Source: Ridgeia piscesae (taxonomy: Eukaryota > Annelida > Polychaeta > Sabellida > Siboglinidae). Taken from it: a DNA stretch of 64,000 bases. Position numbers and translations under genes: made by a program. The first letter of the stretch is position 1. Each line of letters opens with the position of its first letter. The notes beneath the pieces were generated by a model. It was not told where the DNA came from and ran no database searches. It saw only the letters and a program-made list of their open reading frames with translations. Location of the stretch: contig JAODUO010000049.1 in assembly GCA_025642075.2 (NCBI GenBank), positions 124,001 through 188,000 of the forward strand. The letters run 5' to 3'. Positions 42,430-53,328 of the stretch are shown here, piece after piece.

Positions 42430-42665
42430 CTGGGATCGGTCCTAATCCAGCAGGATCGTTTTCCGACTGACGAGGATCATTTCATGATTCCAGGGATCAT
42501 TCCTGATAATTGGAATGTTTTTAAATCACAGGTGTCACTCCTGATTCCCCGGGATAATTTTTCCTATTTCATCAGAATCATTCCTGACTCATTAAGGTAC
42601 TTCCTGATCCACCGAAGTCATTCCTGATTCTGGCATTCCTGATCCACGGGATCATTGCAAATGAC
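42430..42665. repeat. Degenerate repeat of gatcattcctgattc motif
   Basis: About nine variants of ggatcattcctgattc recur at roughly 22-28 bp spacing; strongly diverged. Confidence 0.65.
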
Positions 42666-43947
42666 TAATTCTCAATAAAAAAATTAAACTAAAGACATCA
42701 GATTTTGCATCGTGACACTTTTCATCCTACCTTCATGTCACAGGGAGTCTGGGTCCCCCGACACTCTAGTTCAAATCCTGTAGCGAATACCAGAAAGGCA
42801 CAACAAAAAAAGCACCATGTTAAAGGTAACTTTTCAGTCTTAAAGTGTACATTTGTGTGGATTTATCAATACTCAAAACATGCCGACTGAATTTGCGATT
42901 CCCTCTTGTGTTCGTATCAGTGATGCATTCTGCATGCGCTTTACTAACTGTAAATGCATTATCTGGTATGCAACACCAGAGGGAGCTGGCGTCTGTGGCA
43001 GTCATTGGCCAATCGGATGGCACAGTTGGCTTCACTGCGGAATATTGATATATAATGTATTCAGAGCATTGTTTTCACCCAACTTGGGATGGTTGTGGGA
43101 TTCTATTTGGGGTACTAGGATGTGTGTCAGAAATGCAGCTTGCATCGTACTTGAAAGTGTAAATGCATAATCTGGCACACATTCAGGGCTCAACGTTTGA
43201 TCCCAAGAACTCCTCCCGGCACATGGAAACATTCCTGCTCCTCCATTTAGCTGGAAAAACTGTTAGTTACTTGTTCTGACCAAAATAATAAACAAATGTT
43301 ATATCTTGCTTAATCTGAATATTGCAGGCATGTTTTCAGTATATAGCAAGTCAGACAAGCTAGGGAGTATTTAGTAATTAATAAATTATTATGCATTTAA
43401 CTATAAAGACTCCTAATGTAAACTTCACTTAAAATTAAAAGGGACAACTTTGACATCCAAGTCCTAGCTTGCACTGCATTGTGTACACATGGACACTATA
43501 ATGGAGTTCAGATATAACAACGTTTAACCAAGTCAGAACATGTTCCTGATAGCTGAATATCCGCAGTAACTAATCAGTTACAGTTAATTTACAATTAAAA
43601 CTATTATGCAGACGGTTAACTGAAAATCTGATGTTACCAAAGAAGTTACATATCATCTAGAGGGGGTGGTTGGTCTGTATGCGCAGAAGGCAGTTAGCCT
43701 GGGCCTGTGGTGAGCTGTACACATGAATGAGACTGTCTGTCGTGTTGTGTACCCAGGCAGTGGGTGGGTCAGAGATGACCCGTTTACTTTGGCCAACCCA
43801 TCTACTGCATGTCTCAACACAACTGGCTGTGGTCGGTTGTTTGGTGAACCCACACCTCTGACGCTGTCTTCATGTCTTGTTACTTACCTTAGTACTCCGG
43901 TCAAAGTTCCTTTATGCATATCTGTGTCCCTGTTATTCCCATAAATT

Positions 43948-43951
<4 letters not shown>

Positions 43952-43996
<45 letters not shown>

Positions 43997-44115
43997 TTTT
44001 TATATATATATATATATAATATGATATATATATATATGTATATATATATATATGTGTGTGTATACATACAATTATGTATGTATATATTTATACATACAAT
44101 TATATATGTACATAT
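43952..44115. repeat. (TA)n-rich tract
   Basis: TA repeats with interruptions and a short gtgtgtgta insert, followed by two copies of acatacaattat. Confidence 0.9.
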
Positions 44116-44436
44116 TTATACCTGCAAAAGAACACCCCTAATACGGCCTGGTTCAACAGTTATTACCAGTTTTAACTCTGTATATTTTTAAATACATAAA
44201 ATATTTTCTATAGCAATGGAATAATCGAATCGATAGGTTATTATTAATGAAATTTTTTCTCGTTATTATGCTTTGCTAAAATAAAAACATAATTAATTAT
44301 TAAACCACTGCTAGATAATAATTATAGCACACCATTATTTGGTTGATAATTATTAAACACCTTCATTAGTTAATAATTGCTGAAACTTGTTGATATTAAT
44401 AATGGCCTAATGCTTTATGTTGCTATTAACTGCCCG

Positions 44437-44475
44437 TAGCAAGTACGCATGCAATGCGCATGCACGCATGCTACG
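44437..44475. repeat. Imperfect palindrome of alternating purine-pyrimidine
   Basis: The segment begins gtagca and ends tgctac with gcatgcaatgcgcatgc in the middle. It can form a cruciform or Z-DNA. CpG-rich sequence continues to about 44720. Confidence 0.6.
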
Positions 44476-45671
44476 CCAGTTATTTAACTCCAGCCGCTCA
44501 TAGTTCATGCCACGATAGTTAGGTGGCGCTGCATGTCTGTCGGAACGTAGTTGGCGCATGCGAGAGAGGTCTAGCTCTCCAGTTGCGTGTTTCGCTGGCA
44601 GTGTGGTTAGCTGGTTGTGTGCTCAATGAAACTAACAACCACTAAACATTCTGCCCGGCAAATACACAATTAGTCAACCAATCAGCTGCCGGGTGAGTAT
44701 CGGCTGCGGGGCTGCCTTCGCCTGTCTGTCAACGCAACAAACCTGTGTTCGCCTGCTTGGTGCAATGTTTAGTCGAGACAGCTCTTAAAATTGTTGTGTA
44801 GCTTTCTGGTGGTTTATGTGATATTGTGGCTGTGCTTTCGGGCTGACTTTGTTTGCTTTTGTGGTGCCAGGTAGTCGCTGTAGTCAGTGTAGTAATCGTA
44901 GTCAGTGTAGTAGTCGTTGTTAATGTAGTAGTTGTACTTATAACTGTCAAATGTGATGTTTAATTTGGAGACAAAAGTGTAAAGCATTTGCATAAATAAT
45001 GGCTTGACCAGCGGATAACACAGCAATTGACCATGAATTGGCCAGAGAAAGATAGTTAGGCTGTCAAAATGTGTTTGTTACGAGCTGTTTTTAATTAACA
45101 ATTCCTGTTATAGTGCTGATGTATGATGTCATTTGGATGGCAATAGGAATGATTGGGTTTAATTAGTATAGATAAAAGAATTAATTGTGGAAGCTGATAT
45201 AACAGTAACATGTTTTACAGTGATAATTCCCACATGGCAGATCTATGAACTTATGAATCACAAAAAGCTAAATATGATTATTATAAATTGTTGAGTGCAA
45301 TACAAATAAAGAAATAAATAAAACTACACTACACTAAAAAGTAAAATAAAATTAATATAAAATTACAAATAAAATGACTTCCTAAAAACCTGTACATTTT
45401 GCATAATTTAAATAATACACATTATTTTGTTGGTTTAAAAGACAAAACATAAATGTTCAGACCAATTAAAAATTTAAGCAGACATGTGAAGAATGGTTAC
45501 AAAGAAATCAACATAAATGTTTTCTTCAAGGTGTTGGAACAAAACAGACACAAAGTCGAACCTTAGAAAGATGAAATGTAAACTTAGTTAGGCTCACTGC
45601 CATATTTGAGTAGAATGAAACAGTTGTGTGGGACGAACACTTGGATTTATGGTTGGTTTGACATGTTTCAG

Positions 45672-45789
45672 GGCTGCCTTTGTGTCGTTTGGGGGTCTAC
45701 TAATGAGGCTGCAAGGAGACGCCAACAACTTGCACGGGTTTGAGGTCGACACCCATGTCTACCTGTTTGTCAAGAAACTTGCCTTCTAG
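45672..45789 (+). CDS. POLR2H: RPB8 / RPABC3, exon 4 and stop
   Basis: The acceptor acatgtttcag ends at 45671. The exon completes the split Leu codon and encodes the C-terminal [20 protein letters not shown], then HGFEVD and the terminal VKKLAF followed by TAG. The [10 protein letters not shown] motif and the final KKLAF are hallmarks of RPB8. The spliced CDS is 453 nt, 150 codons plus stop, matching the usual family length, so this copy looks complete and functional. Confidence 0.97.
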
Positions 45790-47164
45790 GGAAGAGGAGA
45801 GGTTTGGGAAGGTTGTGGGACCGATATGTGTGTCTTTGTACAGGTGAGAGCCTGTAGAGGAATTTGGCACATGAAAGAAGAATTGGAGGCAGGTGTTCAG
45901 TTAGTATCAGTTTTCTGTAGGTTTATGACTGTGTAATGTTTAATGGTTACCTGTAGTCAGTATATAGTAAACAAAACCAGATGTTTCCAGTGTAACTATA
46001 TGAAATATATCTGCCTTAAAAGTTGGTTTATTCTGCTGTGAAAACATGCTAATGTGCTGCCACCTAGTAGACTTGTGTGTAGTCATGGCAGCATCAAAGG
46101 TAAATTTGTTCAAATGCTATACAGAACTGAAACGGTTTCGCTTTTTTCATGGCATTTATATGCTCTGTGCCGACATATGTTTATAAGAAGTTTTGTGTAT
46201 TTTCAATAACGTTTAAAAGTAGAATTCTGGTATTTGAATCACAGCTGATGGATCTGAACCAGGACTGTATCATGCGAGTTACCAGTCATGTGTAAACAGT
46301 TGGCAATGTTATTGTGGACTTATATTCACGACAATGTGGAATGGTTTTGTTTTGTATTAGCATGGACATTTGTGTCATCTAGATCATATGTGTCATGTCT
46401 ATATCTCACTGCCATGTGGTCGTAATACTAATGTGGAAGACGCCTATGTGTAGAAAAGATCATATTTGTGGCCTAGAGGAGACTGAGGGAGTAATCATAT
46501 TTTGTAAGACCAACGTTGTTTTATTATACAGATGTACAAAATCCCTGGATCAGGGTTTATTTCCATTTTAACAAAGTGTTTAATAATAGCTATATTAGTT
46601 TCCTCATCATGATGTGATTGGTATTTCAAAATTTAACATCTGGGAAAGATTGTAATCCTTGAAAGTGGAAGTTTTGTTCTCTAAAACAGCGATATTCCCA
46701 CTTCATCTTTGCTACCAGGAACATTGGATGACATTCTGCTGACAAATATAAATTTTTAGGACATGTTTTTGAAACTTCTTCAGAAGTATTGTTGGAAACC
46801 AAGTTTGTACCATTGCTGTTAATATACTGTAATAAAGTCTTGGTTCTTGTAGAACCGTCAACATTGCCAGTGTATTGTTTTTATAGATTGTTAAATCATG
46901 TTAATTTCATGGATAACACAAACAGGTTTAAATACCATAACATTCCCAGGAGCAACACATTCGCAGACCTCCACGACTGTTTACAAAGTCACACATTTCC
47001 ATAGTGGCTTACAAAGTTACCAATCTCCATGGTGATTTACGGAGTGTTAAAAGTAGGGTGTCTGTTCCAATTTTTAAAGTGTTCTTAAGACACCAGTACA
47101 CGTGTTAAAGTTATACTGGTTGCCAGGTGTTTAGTAAACCAGTTGCAATGTTTACAATTTGAAC
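45790..47164 (+). other. POLR2H: POLR2H 3' UTR and downstream DNA
   Basis: The first clear AATAAA on this strand is at 46831-46836, about 1.04 kb after the stop; the transcript may end near 46850. No other gene is seen before the LINE. Confidence 0.4.
46831..46836 (+). terminator. POLR2H: Candidate POLR2H polyadenylation signal
   Basis: AATAAA hexamer downstream of the stop codon; usage is not shown by sequence alone. Confidence 0.35.
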
Positions 47165-48740
47165 AATGCAACTCAAAGAGAAGCTACGAACCAAAAATAG
47201 CTTTTAATATAAAACATGACAACAAGAGTTTTTATGCGTATGTTCGAAGTAAACAGAAAGTTCAGGATAAGGTCGGTCCTCTAGAAGGTAGTGATGGAAA
47301 CCTAATAACAGAGGGATTGTTAATGGCAGAAAACCTAAATGAGTACTTTAGTTCGATGTTTACCAGGGAAGATATTAGTATATTACCAGTACTTGAGACT
47401 AAGTTCGAAGGGAGAGAGTTTGACTATTTAGGACAACTAATTGTAACCCCAACAATGGTAGCTATGAAAATAAGAGATATGAAGGATAATAAATCACCTG
47501 GAGTGGATGGGATTCCTCCCAAATTACTATTGGAAATTGTAGAACAAATCAGCATACCGCTTGCAACAGTGTTCAATTTGTCATTAGAGGAGGGAATAGT
47601 TCCGTTAGAATGGAAAGAAGCAAACATTATACCATTATTTAATAAAGGTTCGAGAAACAAGTCAGAGAACTAAAGACCAGTGAGTTTAACATCGGTGATT
47701 TGCAAACTATTAGAAAGACTAATTAAAGATCACCTGGTTGATTTTATTGTTAAAAATAAATTGATAAACCCATCTCAACATGGGTTTTTTAAAGCGAGGT
47801 CATGCCTAACAAATATGTTATGTTTTTTGGAAGATGTCACAAAGTGGTGGATAGATGAGGGATCACCAGTAGATATAATCTACTTAGATTTAAAAAAAGC
47901 CTTTGACAAAGTGCCACACCAAAGACTACTACTTAAACTAAAGGCCCATGGTATAGGAAATGGAATGATCAACTGGATAGAAAAATGGCTTATTGATAGA
48001 AGACAAAGAGTAGTAGTTGATGGGGAGGTTTCAAACTGGAAAGCGGTTTTGAGTGGAGTACCGCAGGGATCAGTACTGGGACCTATTTTATTCTTAATAT
48101 ATATCAATGATTTGGATGATGACATAACAAGCAAGGTGTTGAAGTTTGCGGACGACACAAAAGTGTTTAGGAAAATTAAAAGTGATGCAGATAGACAGCA
48201 TTTACAAGATGATCTTAATAAGTTGATAGAATGGTCTGAGAAGTGGCAAATGCTGTTTAATTTTGGAAAGTGTAAGTGCCTTCACACAGGACATGGGAAT
48301 GGGTACTAAATATTACCTTAAAGGAAAAGAACTTAGGGTTAACTACTGGTGCTGACATGAAGGTATCAGAGCAGTGTGGAATTGCAGCAGCGAAGGGAAA
48401 CCAAATTCTTGGATTAATTAGGCGAAATATAGTGTACAAAGAAAAAGAACTAATAATACCGCTGTATAAACCAATAGTTAGGCCTCACTTAGAAAATTGT
48501 ATACAAGCATGGAGGCCATATCACAAGAAGGATAGTGATATGCTAGAAAGAGTACAAAGGAGAGCAACCAAAATGATACAAAAACTCAGGAATATTAGTT
48601 ATGAAATGCGTCTAAAAGAATGTGGTTTAACAACACTAGAAACCAGAAGATTGAGAGATCAGATTGAGGTGTTTAAAATATTGAATGGATATGAAAATAT
48701 TGACAGAAATATTTTTTTCACAGTCAAGGAGTTACATTAG
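47143..48740 (+). pseudogene. Broken LINE reverse transcriptase ORF
   Basis: Motifs appear in order: YAYVRSKQKV upstream; the finger motif SPGVDGIPPKLL; LDLKKAFDKVPHQ (RT domain A); SGVPQGSVLGPILF (domain B); KFADDTKVF (catalytic FADD, domain C); then a thumb/C-terminal segment with MLERVQRRATKM. The frame is broken at least twice: an in-frame TAA at 47671 where a Tyr codon would be expected before RPVSL, and a small deletion with frame change near 48300. After 48740 it is further degraded. It is dead; FADD is intact but the protein cannot be made whole. Confidence 0.9.
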
Positions 48741-48960
48741 CAAAGAAGCAGTGTAGACTAGATATTAGAAATTTTCATTTTCACAACGAACAGTAAACGA
48801 ATGGAACAGATTATCAGCTGATTGTGTAGGTGCTAGTAGTGTTAATATATTTAAAAATAAAATGACATATACCTAAGACGGGCGGGGTATACTTAGATAG
48901 ATAGGTTGGACTCTCGATAAGCCAAATGGCTTCCTAGTCCACCTGCCATCTAGAGTTGAA
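47165..48960 (+). mobile_element. 5'-truncated CR1/Jockey-like LINE
   Basis: This non-LTR retrotransposon fragment carries most of the reverse transcriptase region and a short 3' UTR. The endonuclease half and 5' end are missing, the usual result of incomplete target-primed reverse transcription. The element-like sequence begins near 47165. Its 3' end is indistinct, after a segment with gataagccaaatggcttcct (48916) typical of CR1-like 3' UTRs. No target-site duplication could be fixed by eye. It sits between the convergent POLR2H and NCAM-like genes. Confidence 0.8.
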
Positions 48961-49162
48961 TCTCTAGGTGGCAATCTTGTTAAACTGAAATGCTAAACGG
49001 TACACAGTATTCCCAATTTCAAGTTTTATTGGCAATATTGCAAAAGCGGCCATGTTGACTGCAATATGCATTGATGCTCATTTACCTGTTTACCACAGCA
49101 GACTTCCTGTTACAAATTACTACGCTGGCAAATTGTGATATCAACAGATATCCTCGTTTTAC
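48961..49162. other. Intergenic spacer
   Basis: Unique sequence, no feature recognised. Confidence 0.5.
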
Positions 49163-49517
49163 ACATGGGGGCAAATACATTTGTATTTAGATTTGTAAAT
49201 AGTTTTTTCAAAATATTTGTATTTAAATGCTTTCCTAAAGTATTTGACTTTTTCAAATAATTTCAAATAATTTTTCAATTCATTGTCAGTACCAACATTT
49301 CTGTTTCAAGATCACACATAATGCCTGCCGAACTGATTACCTTCACTGCAACGTCACCTAACAGAGCTAATTACTTGTTTGCTCAGAGCCAGAGGATGGA
49401 TTACCACCTGACAGTGACCATAAGTCAACATCTTACAAATACATTTGTATTCAAAGATATTTGTATTTGAATCTCTCAAGAGTATATAAATACATTTCTA
49501 TGTATTCGACCCCATGT
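49163..49517. mobile_element. MITE-like element, 355 bp
   Basis: The left end acatgggggcaaatacat and the right end tgtattcgaccccatgt are imperfect terminal inverted repeats. The interior is dominated by atttgtattt-type words in both orientations. It resembles non-autonomous hAT-type elements. I could not identify a clear target-site duplication. Confidence 0.5.
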
Positions 49518-52301
49518 CTGCCTCACTTTAAACCTTGTTGAAGTCACTGTCTCAAACTGTAGCGGTTTACAAAGTCGCAAACGCAATGGTCCACAAACTA
49601 CATTTTATTGCATTCCTGATGAAACAACACGTCAGTACATAATTATTGGAAGCATAGACATTAGACAATGTAGACAACACATTGTACGCCATTTCTAGCA
49701 GACCAATAGACTACTCTAGATTCAGCAGAAAGCCTGGGACGAAGTCTACGAAACTGCAACCAGTGAAAGCAAACAGGAAATCGTCATCACACAATTGAAA
49801 CAGAAAAACAATTAAACACCTCAGATCAAACAATGTATGTTTGTGTATGGATATAATATGTCATATATAAATATTATACAAGAATCGTATTTATAAAACA
49901 GTACTGATTGTCTAATTTATAATATGAACGTTACTGCCATTAAGTCAGGGCCTACATAGCATAAATAGTGGCGTTTGTTGTGTAAATACGCTAGTATGTG
50001 TTCCGTAAGATTAATACAGATGACATATGCCAATCGTTAATATTTCAGCATATAAATGCGTACACTATACATTTGTAATTGTTATACCAATCCTACGTCT
50101 AATATAATATCTTTGGAACAAAAACTATCCCAGATAAGCTATCAGCTGTGATCGTACCTAATAAAAGTTACGGCATTCCATTCCTTCATCAATGGATGCA
50201 TGTATAAAAAATTTGTAATGTAAATATGATTGATGGAATTATAATTTGTTTAAACATTTAACCATAGAGCCTGCTCGTTTAATTAACAGGAATGTATAAA
50301 TGCCAAAGTACGACCTTTCTACCAAGACGGGTGTACTATATACATTTGTTTGAAATATAATAAAATCACCGGAAAAATTGCTGATATTGCAAAAAAAGCG
50401 CATATATCTATTATTGAAAACTAACATACGCTGTCATTCAGCATTCTATGCCGACAAAGCAGCCAATTATCAACCAATCTTGAAAAATATAATTACCATT
50501 AATAAGAATAAAAATATATAAAAACGGCTTAAAATATACAACATAACAGCAAGTGAAATGTAAAATGTGTCAACAATCAGCGAAGCAAGCTGATTGGCTG
50601 GTTGGCTGGCACACTTATTTACACACAAAACACATTTCTTGCACACAGCATCATTTTATAGCTAGGTCAACCTTGTATGTGCTCGATATCAACTATACTG
50701 ACATGAAACACTTACGATTACTAGAATTACAACTACACCCATTACACTTACTAATACATGATCAATATCATTCTTTACAATACTTATCCAATCACGAATA
50801 ATTGGGCATGCTATAGACATAATATTGTGTGAAACATTCAGCAATCGTTTCTCTGATTATCCTCCGAATCAAATCTAAAGCACGAACACAGTTTCGCAAT
50901 TGGAAGCGAAGTCATTGTTTTTACGAAGCAATCTTGTCTGCGAACCCAGTGACCGCTTCATTCTCTGATAAACACATCCACTCATTTGATGTTAGTAAAC
51001 TCTACACTACTTAGAAGTTATCGTTATTTCACAAACAACAACGTGAGTCAGGTGACAATAATCGACCGCTATGGGTCAATGTTGTTTCCCTGGCAACGAT
51101 TTATCCCTGCTGATATATCTTTGGTACTAGTTAGTCTTTTATAGACTTCTTTATTTTGATATTCCATAGAATTACTGAGTTCGTTTGATGACACAGCTTA
51201 CACTGGCAAGTGCTGGATACACGTAAAACTGTTCGTCCACACCACTGGCTTCTCCTAAGTTGAATGGTCAAGCTATTTTATATTATTATCTGATTAATGT
51301 GAAACCTAGCGATATATACACAATGTCTTCTTCAGCTTCTATGTAGTGTGAAGCTGACTAGGAAATGACCAGTGGTTTGAGCCCAAAAGGAAAAGGGGTA
51401 AATAACACACATTCATCATGGCTTGAAGCAAGTGCATCGACTCGAGTAAAAACTACGTAAACATTGTTCTGAAACCACCCTTGTCACATACGCGAGATGT
51501 GTTGTAAGGTGTACACACATCAAATGAAACAACACGTGCATTACTGATATCAACACACCACGCCACACATTTTATGCTGGGCAACACACTGGCTACAATG
51601 CAGCAACACAAGCGTGTTAATACTTTATATATAAGGCCGATGCCTAGCCAATACAACATTTCTGACAACACGGCTGTAATGAGGCGTGTTAGCCTACTTC
51701 TTGCATGCAATGCAGCCATAAGAAATGTGTTAACACACTCTTGTGATGACGATGTATCAACATATGCCTTACATCAGCTTGAAAAAAATTCCCCTGTAAG
51801 GTCAAAGGTAAACTCTCTGGTAAGGAGCCCATCTGGTTAGTTCCCGGTAAACAGTGCAACCAAACAACATCAATTGGAGTAGTACATATTCCGTCAAGCC
51901 TGGGTTATCCTGATTTTTCATAATTACCTCCCAAGCCAGTTCTGATACAGGGACACCGTTGCTCACTGAAGCGTCCTCTTGGCTGTCACAACGTCATCAC
52001 TCACAAAAGCGTAACACTCAAATAACGTGCAACAACTTCGATGATGAAAATGCTCCCTGGCTCCCTTGCGCCATGTTCGTACATACGACGAAATGATTAC
52101 TCCGTCGTTGTAAGTTTAAGGTTTACTATTGTGAAAAATTTGTATGGTTCAGTTACATAACCTGCTAATCTTTCAACTACAATGAAATTAATATGTGGTT
52201 ATTCAGCACGTTTTAATGCATGTTCCACCTGAACGAACACATGTTCCGCTTGACTACTCGCATGATTCATTACAGACCATACAGGTTGTCTGAGGCTGGT
52301 G
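49518..52301. other. Intergenic stretch between convergent genes
   Basis: AT-rich up to about 51000, then less so. It contains an X-box-like site at 51084. Small open frames are not family-like. Confidence 0.5.
51084..51097. promoter_or_regulatory. RFX X-box-like site
   Basis: GTTTCCCTGGCAAC, one mismatch from the 14-bp X-box consensus. Confidence 0.35.
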
Positions 52302-52307
52302 TTTATT
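52302..52307 (-). terminator. Candidate polyadenylation signal of NCAM-like gene
   Basis: AATAAA on the minus strand, about 385 bp after the stop codon at 52690. Confidence 0.45.
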
Positions 52308-52478
52308 TGAGAAAATATAAAATTAACCAGTCTACTTAAGACAGATTAAGGTATGACAAATGAACAGAAGACAGTGAAATGACATCATAAAACCTGACAT
52401 CAATATCTGCCATCGTAGGCACAGATAACGTGAGTGTGAAATTCTTGTTGTCACACCGTGACATCGGTGACACCGACT

Positions 52479-52491
52479 GTTGCTAGGCAAC
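52479..52491. promoter_or_regulatory. RFX X-box-like site
   Basis: GTTGCTAGGCAAC palindrome within the proposed 3' UTR of the NCAM-like gene; an identical 13-mer occurs at 55448. Confidence 0.35.
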
Positions 52492-52689
52492 ACACTGACC
52501 ATCACTAACTCAGGGTCGATTTGAATCAAACCGACACCAATGCATAGTGACGGCATGCTGAGTGCCAATCACGACATGACCATATTTGTGCATGTCAACG
52601 CTGCCAGGTGCATTGACAAGGACAAACATCATGAATGTGCGTCACCAAAGCTGCTGTATTTAGTGACACATCACAAGTAGGCAGAGTCA

Positions 52690-52824
52690 CTACTTCAGGC
52701 TTGGAGGTGGAGTTGGTGGCTTTGCCTCTGTGTCACTAGGTGTCGCCGGTGTCTTCTGGGCAGTGTCGTTGCTGGCCGATGTCGGTGACTCGGCTGGGGG
52801 AGGGACAGGCTTCGGCTCTCCCTC
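52690..52824 (-). CDS. NCAM/Fasciclin-2-like, terminal cytoplasmic exon
   Basis: The acceptor ttcatccaaacag (minus strand) precedes 52824. The frame encodes 44 residues beginning EGEPKPVPPPAESP and ending KPPTPPPSLK, then TAG. It is the Pro/Thr/Ser-rich C-terminal tail of the adhesion molecule. The ASNDTAQKTPATPSD segment resembles the PNDATQT-type end of vertebrate NCAM tails. It starts in phase 0, so it can only follow exons that end in phase 0: the 53217 exon or the 16-nt microexon. The 3' UTR follows. Confidence 0.8.
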   Translation of the reverse strand, partial: EGEPKPVPPPAESPTSASNDTAQKTPATPSDTEAKPPTPPPSLK

Positions 52825-53216
52825 CTGTTTGGATGAACAAGGCTTATTTATATCTCCAACAAACATAATATTTACAGATATAAAATTAAGTCAACTGTAA
52901 TCTAGCAAATGTATAGGTTTTTGAGTAAAATGTGATAAACGCCATTTTGAAATGTCTGAACCCCAAGCAATGACTGAAAGTTTGTTTCAAAACCTGTTTA
53001 AAATATAATAAATATAATAAGTCTCTGGTAAACAAGTGCAAAAAATAATGTTCGTATTAAATTTTTTTACAAAATAAAAAAATTAAATCCACCATTCTGC
53101 ACACAGAAAATGTATTCATCAAACAATCCCAGCATTGAAATTTGATCAACCCGAAACCCTGTGCACCATAAACCGAGATTCTCCTACTCAACCCATATTA
53201 ATGACTGCTCCCTTAC
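52825..53216 (-). other. NCAM-like intron
   Basis: AT-rich intron; donor GTAAGG at 53216 and acceptor at 52825. Confidence 0.7.
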
Positions 53217-53328
53217 CTTGGGGCTCTCGGCGATCACTGGCTCATTCTCCTGGCCGACTTGCTCCTTGCCGAGCTCTGCCTTCAGCGCGGCTTTCTCGTC
53301 TTTGTCACCCTCCTCATTCAGAGGCTCT
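53217..53328 (-). CDS. NCAM/Fasciclin-2-like, acidic cytoplasmic exon (phase 2 to 0)
   Basis: Acceptor ccttgacag before 53328 and donor GTAAGG after AAG at 53217. It encodes 37 full codons: EPLNEEGDKDEKAALKAELG and on to NEPVIAESPK, rich in Glu and Lys. One base completes the Glu codon split across the previous junction. It is an intracellular region with no enzyme motif and probably serves as a scaffold or phosphorylation tail. It is the only acidic exon that restores phase 0 for the terminal exon. Confidence 0.75.

Larger units (their letters stand above)
39809..45671 (+). other. POLR2H: POLR2H intron 3
   Basis: An intron of 5.9 kb. It contains X-box-like sites (40585 and 41556), a GC-richer stretch at 40540-42400 with several chance open frames, a degenerate repeat at 42430-42665, a TA-rich tract at 43952-44115, and palindromic CpG-rich sequence at 44437-44720. 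No additional exon is recognised. Confidence 0.7.

Noticed and set aside
42740..42800. Second B-box-like segment (agttcaaatcc)
   Set aside because: No cloverleaf can be formed; could be a tRNA-derived SINE fragment but there is no supporting copy in the window.
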